Assembly (NCBI GenBank): GCA_014359855.1
Contig: JACIYQ010000360.1
Location: forward strand, 1-11,654
DNA from: Parvibaculum sp.
Lineage (GTDB): Bacteria; Pseudomonadota; Alphaproteobacteria; Parvibaculales; Parvibaculaceae
DNA: 11,654 nucleotides
Direction of reading: 5' to 3'
Below are positions 5,106-11,654 of the stretch, in pieces. The position numbers and the translations under genes were made by a program. Below the pieces are notes generated by a model that saw only the letters and a list, made by a program, of their open reading frames with translations, searched no databases and had not been told where the DNA came from. Numbering within the stretch: position 1 is the stretch's first letter; every line of letters starts with the position of its first letter.

Positions 5106-7945
5106 ACCCTGAACACCTTCATCACCTCATCGCCGAGATGGTTGATGACCTTGACGGCGATGCGGCCGGATTTCGGTTTGCCGAAGGGGCGCGAGGTGTC
5201 GCTGTTGAGCGTAGCCCAGGCATCGGCGTCGATTTCGGCTTTCAGCGTCGTCTTCAGCGCGTTGTAGGGATCGTTGGCGCCGAGGAAATAGGCGTGACGG
5301 ACGAAGAAGCTTTCCTCGTTGTAGTCGGTGTCGACGAACCAGCAGGCGATGCCGTCGGCGCCGTCGCTGACGACTTCGCCGGTCTGCGGCTTGAAGACGT
5401 CGACGCCATTGACCTTGACGCGCAGCCTTCCGTCCTTCTCCTCGATGAGATCGATATCGGGCTCGCCGAAGATCACGAAGAGATTACCCTTGCCGGTGTT
5501 CTTGAGGTCTTCGGCCATGTGGAGGTCGGCATTCATGCGCGCCTTCAGCACCGGCAGGCGGCCAAGCTTGGCGAATTCGGTCGTATGCGCCTCATAGTTG
5601 AAGGCACAGGCGATCAGCACGTCGAAACCGGCATCGCCTGCCTCGCGGGCGGCGGAAACGAGATCGGCGCGCTGCACTGTGCCGAATTCGGGACCGATGA
5701 AGATCGCGGCGCGCTTTTCTTTTGATTGCTTCCCTGTCGCGCCTCCGGCGCTCCCCACCTCTTGTTCGCCCTCCATGTAGCGGCCCTCGGCGCAGACGAG
5801 ATCGCCCGGCCAGGGCGTGAGCGCGGTGAAGGTAATACGATCCTGCTTGTCCGCCTGCTGCACGCCGGCGGTTTTCAGGTTTTCGAGGATCATCTGCGGG
5901 AAGGATTGCTTGGCGCCGTATTCGCCGCCCTCTTCCTTCATGCCGTCGATCAGTTCGTCATTTTCGTCGACGCCGAGAATGCGATGCGGGCTCAGGCTTT
6001 CGACCGTGAAGGGCCCGGCGACGCGCACGGCCTTCTTGTTCTCATAGGGCTTGTCATAGAGATATTCGAAATCCGCCTTGGCGGCGATGGAGGCATCGAT
6101 CTCTTTCTGCCGGGCGATGCGGGCCTGCCACCAATCTGCGTGAAGCTTCTGCGCTTCGTTCGGCCAGTCCTTGCCGGCGTCGCGCGGGATTTCCCACTCT
6201 TCCCATTTCTCCTTCAGCGCGGCATTGAGCTTTTCGCGCAGCGGCTCCAGCTTCTGCTGCCACTTGTCCCAGATGACGTCGATCTCGGCATTGTTGGCGA
6301 TGGATTTCAGCGTGATATGCGGCACGCGCTCATAGACGAAGCCGTGGCGAATGTCGCCGCGCACGGGGCTGGAGCTTGGCGCCGTCTGTGTCACCTCACC
6401 TTCCTTCACCTGGCCTTCGCGGGAATCCGCCAGCAGGTAATAGGGATAGCGCGCGCCCATGATGCGGGCGCGGGCCAGCGCAAGCGCGACGCGCGATGTG
6501 TCGATGGTGATCCAGCGGCGGCCCCATTGTTCGGCAACTGTGGCGGTCGTGCCGGAGCCGCAGGTCGGGTCAAGCACGAGATCGCCGGGGTCCGTGGCCA
6601 TTGCGATGCAACGTTGCACGACCTTTACGTTGGTTTGCACCACATAAATCTTCTCGGTCGTAAAAGAGCCGGTGCCTACATCGGTCCAAACATCATTGAT
6701 TGGTGCTGCATTAAAATCAGCCCACTTTCGAACGTATTGAAGAGAGTCATTGCGCGTGAGGAACAGCCGATCAGCCTTGCGAACCCTATCCATGCCTGAC
6801 GGGTTTGTCTTCCAGCCGCCCTTTCCGGGTCCAACCGTGACACCCTTGTAAGCCACTTTAAATGTTGCACTCTCCGGTGAACTTTGGCTGGTCAGGTTGT
6901 CTGGACGGAAAAGGCTTGCATCATTCGGTAGCTCCGCGACGCCATTCAATTCCTCAACGGTGGCGCTGCGTTCGTCACCCGACGAGAAAATGACACGGCG
7001 ATAAAGCCCGGCCGTCTGCATATCCGATTTGTCAAAATAGATTTGCCGATACTTAACTAGCTCTCTCCGCTTTGCGAACCACAAGACGTAGTCATGCACC
7101 CCGGCGAGAGTGGTCGTACCGCCCGTCGGACTTCCCGCACCGCTAGTTGTTTTCAAGACAATATCGGCGACGTAGTTGTCATCGCCGAAAACCTCATCCA
7201 TCAAAATTCGAACACGATGCACATTCTCATCGCCAATTTGCACGAAGATCGAACCCGAATCCGTCAGCAGATCGCGTGCCACGGTCAGCCGATCACGCAG
7301 ATAGGTCAGATAGGAGTGGATGCCGTCGCGCCATGTGTCGCGAAAGGCCTTCACCTGTTCCGGCTCGCGCGTGATGTGGCCGGCGTTGCCGTCCTTCACA
7401 TCGCGGCTGGTGGTGGACCACTGGAAGTTCGAGTTGAACCTGATGCCGTAGGGCGGATCGAGATAGATGCATTGGACCTTGCCCCGAAGCCCTTCGCGCT
7501 CGGCAAGGCTCGCCATGACCTGCAATGAATCGCCAAGGATCATGCGGTTCGACCAGTTCTGGTCGTGCTGGTAGAACTCCGTCTTGTCGACGCCCTTGGG
7601 AATGCCGTTGAAATCGGAAAAGAGGTCTGGCGTCATGTCGCCTTCCTCATGCGCGCGAGTCCTGGTTTCGCGCAGCAGATCGTCGATCAGCGCCTTGGGA
7701 TGGACCTTTTCCTGGATATAGAGCGGCGGCGCATGGACGACGAGGTCGCTCCAGTCCTGCTCGTCCTTGCCGCGCCAGACAAGCTGCGGGTCGAGATCGG
7801 TGTTGCGCGGGTAGCGAATCCTTTTCGGGTTCTGTTGTTCCTTTTCGAGCACGGACTGGAACTCCGCCGTCGGGATGTTCTTCCGCTTCGCTTCTTCATG
7901 CGTCAGCGTTTCGACGGATTTCGGCTGTTTCGGTTTCTTCGCCAT
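5102..7945 (-). CDS. mod: Type III-like Mod DNA methyltransferase (beta class)
   Basis: This 947-aa S-adenosylmethionine-dependent methyltransferase probably modifies adenine. The catalytic motif IV, LDPPYGIRFNSNF (162-174), precedes the cofactor motif I, LDPTCGSGTTAT (458-469). This is the beta-class order of type III Mod proteins, with the target-recognition domain between them (about 265-430). A helical, Trp- and charge-rich stretch follows (about 560-640), then a long C-terminal region ending in GRIAVKVINHLGDEVMKVFRV. The protein is several hundred residues longer than classical Mod subunits, so the C-terminal part probably contacts Res or has a further role. The start is supported by TGAGGA four bases upstream, formed from the stop of the small upstream gene. 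The gene stands after res, the reverse of the classical mod-res order. It gives self-protection and probably target choice for Res. A diverged copy of its 3' end lies at 3677-3750. Confidence 0.92.
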   Translation of the reverse strand: MAKKPKQPKSVETLTHEEAKRKNIPTAEFQSVLEKEQQNPKRIRYPRNTDLDPQLVWRGKDEQDWSDLVVHAPPLYIQEKVHPKALIDDLLRETRTRAHEEGDMTPDLFSDFNGIPKGVDKTEFYQHDQNWSNRMILGDSLQVMASLAEREGLRGKVQCIYLDPPYGIRFNSNFQWSTTSRDVKDGNAGHITREPEQVKAFRDTWRDGIHSYLTYLRDRLTVARDLLTDSGSIFVQIGDENVHRVRILMDEVFGDDNYVADIVLKTTSGAGSPTGGTTTLAGVHDYVLWFAKRRELVKYRQIYFDKSDMQTAGLYRRVIFSSGDERSATVEELNGVAELPNDASLFRPDNLTSQSSPESATFKVAYKGVTVGPGKGGWKTNPSGMDRVRKADRLFLTRNDSLQYVRKWADFNAAPINDVWTDVGTGSFTTEKIYVVQTNVKVVQRCIAMATDPGDLVLDPTCGSGTTATVAEQWGRRWITIDTSRVALALARARIMGARYPYYLLADSREGQVKEGEVTQTAPSSSPVRGDIRHGFVYERVPHITLKSIANNAEIDVIWDKWQQKLEPLREKLNAALKEKWEEWEIPRDAGKDWPNEAQKLHADWWQARIARQKEIDASIAAKADFEYLYDKPYENKKAVRVAGPFTVESLSPHRILGVDENDELIDGMKEEGGEYGAKQSFPQMILENLKTAGVQQADKQDRITFTALTPWPGDLVCAEGRYMEGEQEVGSAGGATGKQSKEKRAAIFIGPEFGTVQRADLVSAAREAGDAGFDVLIACAFNYEAHTTEFAKLGRLPVLKARMNADLHMAEDLKNTGKGNLFVIFGEPDIDLIEEKDGRLRVKVNGVDVFKPQTGEVVSDGADGIACWFVDTDYNEESFFVRHAYFLGANDPYNALKTTLKAEIDADAWATLNSDTSRPFGKPKSGRIAVKVINHLGDEVMKVFRV
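5106..5179 (-). repeat. Native copy of the duplicated mod 3' end
   Basis: The last 74 bases or so of mod before its stop recur at 3677-3750 with seven substitutions. This is the copy in the intact reading frame, joined directly to the MBL gene through the ATGA overlap. Confidence 0.88.
6656..7153 (-). other. Low-GC target-recognition segment within mod
   Basis: This part of mod encodes about residues 265-430, between catalytic motif IV and cofactor motif I, where beta-class Mod proteins choose their DNA site. Hand counts give 26 of 60 G+C at 6661-6720 and 25 of 60 at 7021-7080, against 36 of 60 at 7441-7500 in the conserved part. The drop begins and ends near the domain limits. This is the pattern expected when recognition domains are swapped between mod alleles. 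The recognised sequence cannot be read from the protein. Confidence 0.6.
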
Positions 7946-7949
7946 TGTT

Positions 7950-7955
7950 TCCTCA
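7950..7955 (-). promoter_or_regulatory. Ribosome binding site of mod
   Basis: TGAGGA on the minus strand lies four bases before the mod ATG, and its first three bases are the stop codon of the 113-aa gene. Ribosomes finishing the small gene would be placed to start mod, so the two products are probably made together. Confidence 0.65.
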
Positions 7956-8294
7956 AGCCTTCTTCAGGCTGACCTTGTATCTGTAGGAACCGGTTTCCTC
8001 GACCAGCACCCAGTCACCGGCTTCAGCGCCTGTGAGTTCGAAGAATTGCCTGACCCAACCGCGCCGGCGGAAGAACCTGTGAACTTCATCAATATCAGTC
8101 AGCGCTTCGGTATCTCCTCCCCAGTCGATGCTGGCTTCCTTCGGTGCCATCACGCTGACATTCCGGCCGCCGATCAGATCTCCGGGGAACCGGTCGAGAT
8201 ACCCAGTCAAATGGAAGTGGTTGTTTCTGATCTCACCTTCAGTCAAGCGCGTCTGAACGATGAGAGTACCGGCCGCGCCTCCAGACTTGATCAC
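7953..8294 (-). CDS. Small B3/EcoRII-N-like pseudobarrel protein
   Basis: This 113-aa protein starts at GTG, which overlaps the res stop (GTGA). An AGGAGG seven bases upstream decides this start. The pattern LTEGEIRNNHFHL (17-29), RFPGDLIGG (34-42), then TDIDEVHRFFRRRGW and ELTGAEAGDWVLVEE with a final YRYKVSL strand resembles bacterial pseudobarrel domains of the B3/EcoRII-N type. These bind DNA and often accompany restriction systems. I see no catalytic motif. Its place between res and mod, with coupled translation on both sides, suggests a subunit of the Res-Mod complex or a DNA-site reader. The fold assignment is by pattern memory only and could be wrong; it may simply be an uncharacterised accessory protein. 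Confidence 0.6.
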   Translation of the reverse strand: MIKSGGAAGTLIVQTRLTEGEIRNNHFHLTGYLDRFPGDLIGGRNVSVMAPKEASIDWGGDTEALTDIDEVHRFFRRRGWVRQFFELTGAEAGDWVLVEETGSYRYKVSLKKA

Positions 8295-11200
8295 GCCATT
8301 TCCTCCTCTACCACGCCTTCAATCATCTTCTCGAACTCGGCCGCCACCCTTGCCTCGAAGTCCGATCCGATCTGCCAGACATCCGTGAACTCGGCAAAGG
8401 CCCAGCGGCCATAAGCACCGAGGTGGTTCACACCCGGCACCCAATAGGTTTCCATGGTGGATTTCTTTTCCTTCGCGTCCTCGCGGCGATAGCCCTTGAT
8501 CTCGACGATAAGGTTGAGGAGATCGCCCGGCCCACGCCCGTCATCGACACGGACGATGAAGTCCGGAATGTATTTCCGCATTTCGGAGCCATAGCGATAA
8601 GGCACTTCGAAGCCGAGATTGTGGTTCTTGGTGTAGGCCACGACTTTCGGATGCGCCTCGGCGACACGACAGAACTCGGCCTCCCAGTCGCTGTCGAGCA
8701 CGACCCAGTTGACCTGGTTCTTTGGCGGCGGACCGCCTGTGTCCCAGCGGTCCATGCGCGAGGTGTTGAAACGGACATGGCGCGTGGAGCCGGTGGGGTT
8801 GTAGGCATCGAGCAGGGCCTTGATCGGCCGTTCGCCGAGGAACTGCCGGGTGATGGCGGCGGTGATGCGATTAGCGGCCATGTCGGCCAGCATCTTGTAT
8901 TTCAGTTGCGCCGGGTAAGTGTTGCCCTTGCAGACGAGATAGCCATCGAGCCATTGCCGGGCGATCCGCTTCAGCTGACCGAAAAGATGAAGCTTCAACT
9001 CTTCGCCGGGATCGCGCCACTTCGTCATCAGCAGATGGGAGGTCAATTCGTAGAGGACCTGCGACGGACGGACGTCGCCCGTATGCGCCAAGTTCAGATC
9101 GACCGGCTCGCCGATGATCCCGGAGTTCCGGGTTTCCGTCGCGCCGACGAGATCGGGCGTCAGCTCGAGGATGGAATCCTCGTTGAAGTCCGCCGTCAGG
9201 CGTTCCTCCGGCAATTCGACGCGATAGCCTTCGACGCGGGGAAAGCGGATTTCGAGATGATCGCGCTCCGGCCGTACGGCCTTCACCTGCACCGTTTCGC
9301 GCGGCGGCTGCGGCGGCGCTATGACGGGCTTGGCCGTGAAGTCGAAGGGAATGCCGAAGACATCGGCATATTCGACATTGAAGAGACCTTTGTTCGGTCC
9401 ATCCTCGTTGATCTCATAGGACTGGCGGCGCAGCGCGCGGCCGATCACCTGTTCGCAGAGAAGTTGCGTGCCGAAGGCACGGACACCGAGGACATGGGTG
9501 ACGGTGTTGGCGTCCCAGCCTTCGGTGAGCATGGAAACGGAAACGACACAACGAATGGCGCCGCCGAGCTGACCCTGCTTGCCGACCGTGTTCATCACCT
9601 CGCGCAGCAATTCCTGATCGGTGATGTTGTCGCCGGCGCGCGGATCGCCCGACCGCTCGACGATTTCGCGGCGGAAGCGCTCGATCTCGTCTGCAGCCAT
9701 GGCACGGAAATTGGTGTCCAGCGCATCGCCCGCTTCGAGCTGTTCGCTGTCGATCAACAACGTATTGGGTCGAGGCAGAGGATTGCCGGTCGTCTCGTCG
9801 AAATTGCGGAACAGTTCGAGCCGGCCGTTTTCCAGCGTCGTCGAACCGTCATCGTTCTGACGGTGGAAACCGGAAATATAGTCATAGACCAGCTTCGACG
9901 TTGCCGTGTTGTTGCAGACGACGATGAAGCATGGCGGCACCCTGATGCCGCTCTTCTGCCAGAGCTCGAATGTCTTCTTGTAGTGACCGTAGAGCGCATC
10001 CAGGGCCGTCTGAAGCGGCGTCGGCAAGTCGAGCGGGTCGAGTTCGCCGCCCTTGCCGCGGCCTTTCTTCGGCATTTCCTTGCGGATATGCTCCCACAGG
10101 TTCCGGAACATCGGCATCTCGTTGCCAGTGATGTTCTCGGCGACCGGCACGCGAGGTAGCTTGACGATGCCGCATTCGATGGCATCCATCAGCGAGAAGT
10201 CGCTCATGGTCCAGGGGAAGAGCGTGCCTTCCGCGTAGCCCGAACCGCGCAGGAAGAAGGGCGTGGCGGAAAGATCGATGACGCGGGCAAGGCCGAGCTT
10301 GCGGTTTACCGCTTCGAGGCCGGAAATCCAGAGACGCGCGGCCTCGGCATTCTTTTCGGCTTCCTTCCGCTCGTCGCCCTTCAACTCCTCGTCATCTTCC
10401 TCTTTCGGCTTCTCGCGGTAGCAGTGATGCGCCTCGTCATTGATGACGAGGATGTTCTTCATGCCCATGAGGTCCGGCATGACGCGCTGGAGCATCTGAC
10501 CTTCGGTTTCGAGCGTCTCGATCTCCTCGCCAGTGCGGCCCTTGAGGAGCTGGCGGCCACCCTTCGAAATCTCCATGCGCTCGCGCAGCTTGAAGGCGTG
10601 ATAATTGGTGATGACGATCTTGGCGCGCTGGATGTCTTCCAGCATGTCGTTCGGCACCAGTTCGCGATCCTTGTAGTAGCTGTTCGGATCGTTGGGCTGG
10701 AGGACGCGGAGACGGTCCTTGATGGTGAGGCCCGGCGCGCAGACGAGAAAGCCGCGCGTGAAGGACTTGCTGCCCGGGTGGCGCACCGCATTGACCGTCT
10801 GCCAGGCGATCAGCATGGCCATGACGGTGGTCTTGCCGGCGCCTGTGGCGAGTTTGAGCGCGAGGCGCATCAACTCGGGATTGGCATCCTTGTTGGCGGC
10901 GGCCAGATGATCGAGCGCCCGCTTGCCGGCTTTCGACTGCGGCGCGACTTCGGTGAGCCAGATGGCGGTTTCGGCCGCCTCGACCTGGCAGAAGAAGGGG
11001 CGGACGCCCGAGAAGTTGTGATGGCGCCAATGCTGCAGCAGGCGCGCGGTTTCGGGCGTGACCTGCCACTGGCTCGGCGGCAGCTCGCGCCAGCGGTCCA
11101 CCAGCCCGCGCACCTCGTTGATGATCGAGGTCGGGTCATATTGCTGCTCGGCGCTGGAGAGGCCCTTGCCCTCGTTGAAGACGATTTCTTCCTGCTTTGC

Positions 11201-11368
11201 GGATTTCTTGCGCTTCTTGGGCTTGGGGATCGGCGTGATGAATTCGGCGCGGCGGCGCGAATCGACAACGAGCTGGGTCGGCTGGCCCTGCTCGTCGAGT
11301 TCCCAGTGGCGGGAGGGAATCTCGTAGGGCGAGTTGAGAATCGGATGGTCGAAAAAGGGATTGGACAT
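8291..11368 (-). CDS. res: Type III-like restriction subunit: DEAH helicase-nuclease
   Basis: This is a 1025-aa superfamily 2 motor plus nuclease. The motifs are Walker A ATGAGKT (174-180), DEAH (311-314), SAT (367-369), EGWD (616-619) and QVIGRALRR (640-648). A C-terminal PD-(D/E)XK site is visible as IPDFIV (D936) and IVEIKG (E956, K958), so both ATPase and cleavage sites look intact. The N-terminus has a Lys/Arg-rich run (49-58), and an acidic/basic insert follows DEAH (317-345). Res of this kind uses ATP to move or switch on DNA and cuts unmodified DNA with Mod. It is the first gene of the operon, ahead of mod, unlike classical type III systems. GAGGA lies ten bases before the ATG as a plausible ribosome site. 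The stop overlaps the GTG of the small gene. I am confident of the domains, less so of the exact type III label. Confidence 0.9.
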   Translation of the reverse strand: MSNPFFDHPILNSPYEIPSRHWELDEQGQPTQLVVDSRRRAEFITPIPKPKKRKKSAKQEEIVFNEGKGLSSAEQQYDPTSIINEVRGLVDRWRELPPSQWQVTPETARLLQHWRHHNFSGVRPFFCQVEAAETAIWLTEVAPQSKAGKRALDHLAAANKDANPELMRLALKLATGAGKTTVMAMLIAWQTVNAVRHPGSKSFTRGFLVCAPGLTIKDRLRVLQPNDPNSYYKDRELVPNDMLEDIQRAKIVITNYHAFKLRERMEISKGGRQLLKGRTGEEIETLETEGQMLQRVMPDLMGMKNILVINDEAHHCYREKPKEEDDEELKGDERKEAEKNAEAARLWISGLEAVNRKLGLARVIDLSATPFFLRGSGYAEGTLFPWTMSDFSLMDAIECGIVKLPRVPVAENITGNEMPMFRNLWEHIRKEMPKKGRGKGGELDPLDLPTPLQTALDALYGHYKKTFELWQKSGIRVPPCFIVVCNNTATSKLVYDYISGFHRQNDDGSTTLENGRLELFRNFDETTGNPLPRPNTLLIDSEQLEAGDALDTNFRAMAADEIERFRREIVERSGDPRAGDNITDQELLREVMNTVGKQGQLGGAIRCVVSVSMLTEGWDANTVTHVLGVRAFGTQLLCEQVIGRALRRQSYEINEDGPNKGLFNVEYADVFGIPFDFTAKPVIAPPQPPRETVQVKAVRPERDHLEIRFPRVEGYRVELPEERLTADFNEDSILELTPDLVGATETRNSGIIGEPVDLNLAHTGDVRPSQVLYELTSHLLMTKWRDPGEELKLHLFGQLKRIARQWLDGYLVCKGNTYPAQLKYKMLADMAANRITAAITRQFLGERPIKALLDAYNPTGSTRHVRFNTSRMDRWDTGGPPPKNQVNWVVLDSDWEAEFCRVAEAHPKVVAYTKNHNLGFEVPYRYGSEMRKYIPDFIVRVDDGRGPGDLLNLIVEIKGYRREDAKEKKSTMETYWVPGVNHLGAYGRWAFAEFTDVWQIGSDFEARVAAEFEKMIEGVVEEEMA
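8302..8307 (-). promoter_or_regulatory. Strong Shine-Dalgarno site inside the end of res
   Basis: The sequence AGGAGG on the minus strand, within the codons for the Glu-rich tail of Res, stands seven bases before the GTG of the 113-aa gene. It is the best ribosome site in the operon. It explains why the small gene can use GTG, and it may allow the small protein to be made at high level. Confidence 0.65.
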
Positions 11369-11372
11369 GGGC

Positions 11373-11504
11373 TCAGAATCCTCGCGCTGCGCCGGCGGCT
11401 TGATGCCGGGGCCCGCGTGAAATGCGGAGAAGCCCTCCGCACCCTCCGTATGGCCGGGTCGGCCGACGCCCTGTCTGTGATGTGTCGATGTCGATGATCC
11501 GCAT
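11373..11504 (-). other. Possible 43-codon upstream reading frame (leader)
   Basis: An ATG frame of 43 codons (start MRIIDIDTSQTGRR) ends in TGA four bases before the res ATG, with GGGGG upstream of its start. It is Gly- and Arg-rich, has no domain I know, and the composition is what random GC-rich sequence would give. Its close ending next to res would fit a translated leader coupled to res. It could as easily be chance. Confidence 0.2.
11423..11441 (-). promoter_or_regulatory. Stem-loop in the likely res leader
   Basis: On the minus strand TGCGGAG, loop GGCTT, CTCCGCA forms a perfect 7-bp stem 54 bp upstream of the res start. There is no T-run after it, so it is not a normal intrinsic terminator. 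It might be an attenuator-like or protein-binding element in the 5' untranslated RNA, or incidental. Confidence 0.3.
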
Positions 11505-11611
11505 GCCCGCCCCCTGCCCTGATGTCAGTTTCTACAATATGAGCGTGAGCGCAACGACGGAGGCAGATTGATGCAAAGCTAATATTTCGCGCTGATTTGG
11601 ATGATCACGTA

Positions 11612-11629
11612 GCGGCCACACTTGGCCGC
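11612..11629. repeat. Perfect 7-bp hairpin, 4-base loop
   Basis: GCGGCCA, loop CACT, TGGCCGC is a stable GC-rich hairpin about 245 bp upstream of res. Neither strand has a T-run beside it. It could be the terminator of a gene beyond the right edge, a regulatory site, or nothing. Confidence 0.35.
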
Positions 11630-11654
11630 ACTCCGACTGGACTTCCCCCGCAAG

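Larger units (their letters stand above)
11369..11654. other. Upstream region of the operon
   Basis: This 286-bp stretch lies before the first gene and should hold the operon promoter. I find no pair of boxes near the -35/-10 consensus with correct spacing. AT-rich patches on the minus strand, around 11535-11540 and 11578-11587, are the only candidates. It also contains the tandem TCGATG copies at 11485-11496, the possible leader frame and two stem-loops. No complete or recognisable partial gene is seen up to the window end. Confidence 0.5.

Noticed and set aside
5726..6799. 357-codon plus-strand frame inside mod, and similar frames at 443-1393 and 10424-11497
   Set aside because: All are antisense to, or mostly overlap, well-supported genes and show no recognisable motifs.
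8423..10159. 578-codon open frame on the plus strand inside res
   Set aside because: It lies wholly opposite a gene with complete helicase motifs. Long antisense frames are common in GC-rich coding DNA, and the translation shows no domain.
11481..11496. Tandem TCGATG copies as a repeat array
   Set aside because: There are only about two and a half copies of a short word, too few for a CRISPR, iteron or phase-variable tract.
11515..11590. Sigma-70 type promoter for the operon
   Set aside because: AT-rich words such as CATATT and AATATT occur on the minus strand, but no -35 word lies at a normal distance, so I cannot support a site.

Overview
The sequence suggests a GC-rich proteobacterium, most likely an alphaproteobacterium of the Rhizobiales type. 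The basis is overall composition and codon use, long spurious antisense ORFs, and tightly overlapping genes; no rRNA or other marker gene is present, so this is only an inference. The window is one defence-type locus. Six genes run leftward on the minus strand from about 11368 to 386 and look like a single operon. They are flanked by about 285 bp of upstream sequence on the right and 385 bp of downstream sequence on the left.

In transcription order the genes are: (1) a type III-like restriction subunit, a DEAH helicase with a C-terminal PD-(D/E)XK nuclease (8291-11368); (2) a 113-aa protein resembling a B3/EcoRII-N pseudobarrel, with a GTG start (7953-8294); (3) a large beta-class Mod DNA methyltransferase of 947 aa (5102-7945); (4) a ComEC-like metallo-beta-lactamase-fold protein (3768-5105); (5) a DUF4062/TIR-like protein (2473-3666); (6) a UvrD/Rep-family helicase with an N-terminal RelE/ParE-like domain (386-2473). 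Junctions are GTGA, 7 nt, ATGA, 101 nt and TGATG, so all are translationally tight except the fourth.

That exceptional 101-bp gap is the most informative part of the window. Immediately after the MBL stop codon it carries a 16-bp copy (15/16) of the first bases of the RelE-UvrD gene. One base later comes a 74-bp copy (67/74) of the 3' end of mod, with an in-frame stop, and then the DUF4062 gene begins. The locus therefore reads mod / MBL / [start of relE-uvrD][end of mod] / DUF4062 / relE-uvrD. The simplest reading is that MBL and DUF4062 are alternative accessory cassettes for one slot between mod and relE-uvrD, and that recombination between two versions of the operon placed both in tandem. 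Both cassettes are visibly poorer in GC than res, mod and uvrD, as is the target-recognition part of mod (about 6656-7153), another exchangeable segment.

Functionally, Res and Mod probably form a modification/restriction pair. The small pseudobarrel protein may help recognise DNA. The MBL, TIR-like and RelE-UvrD proteins would be added effector or DNA-processing activities. The exact combination is not one I can assign to a named defence system.
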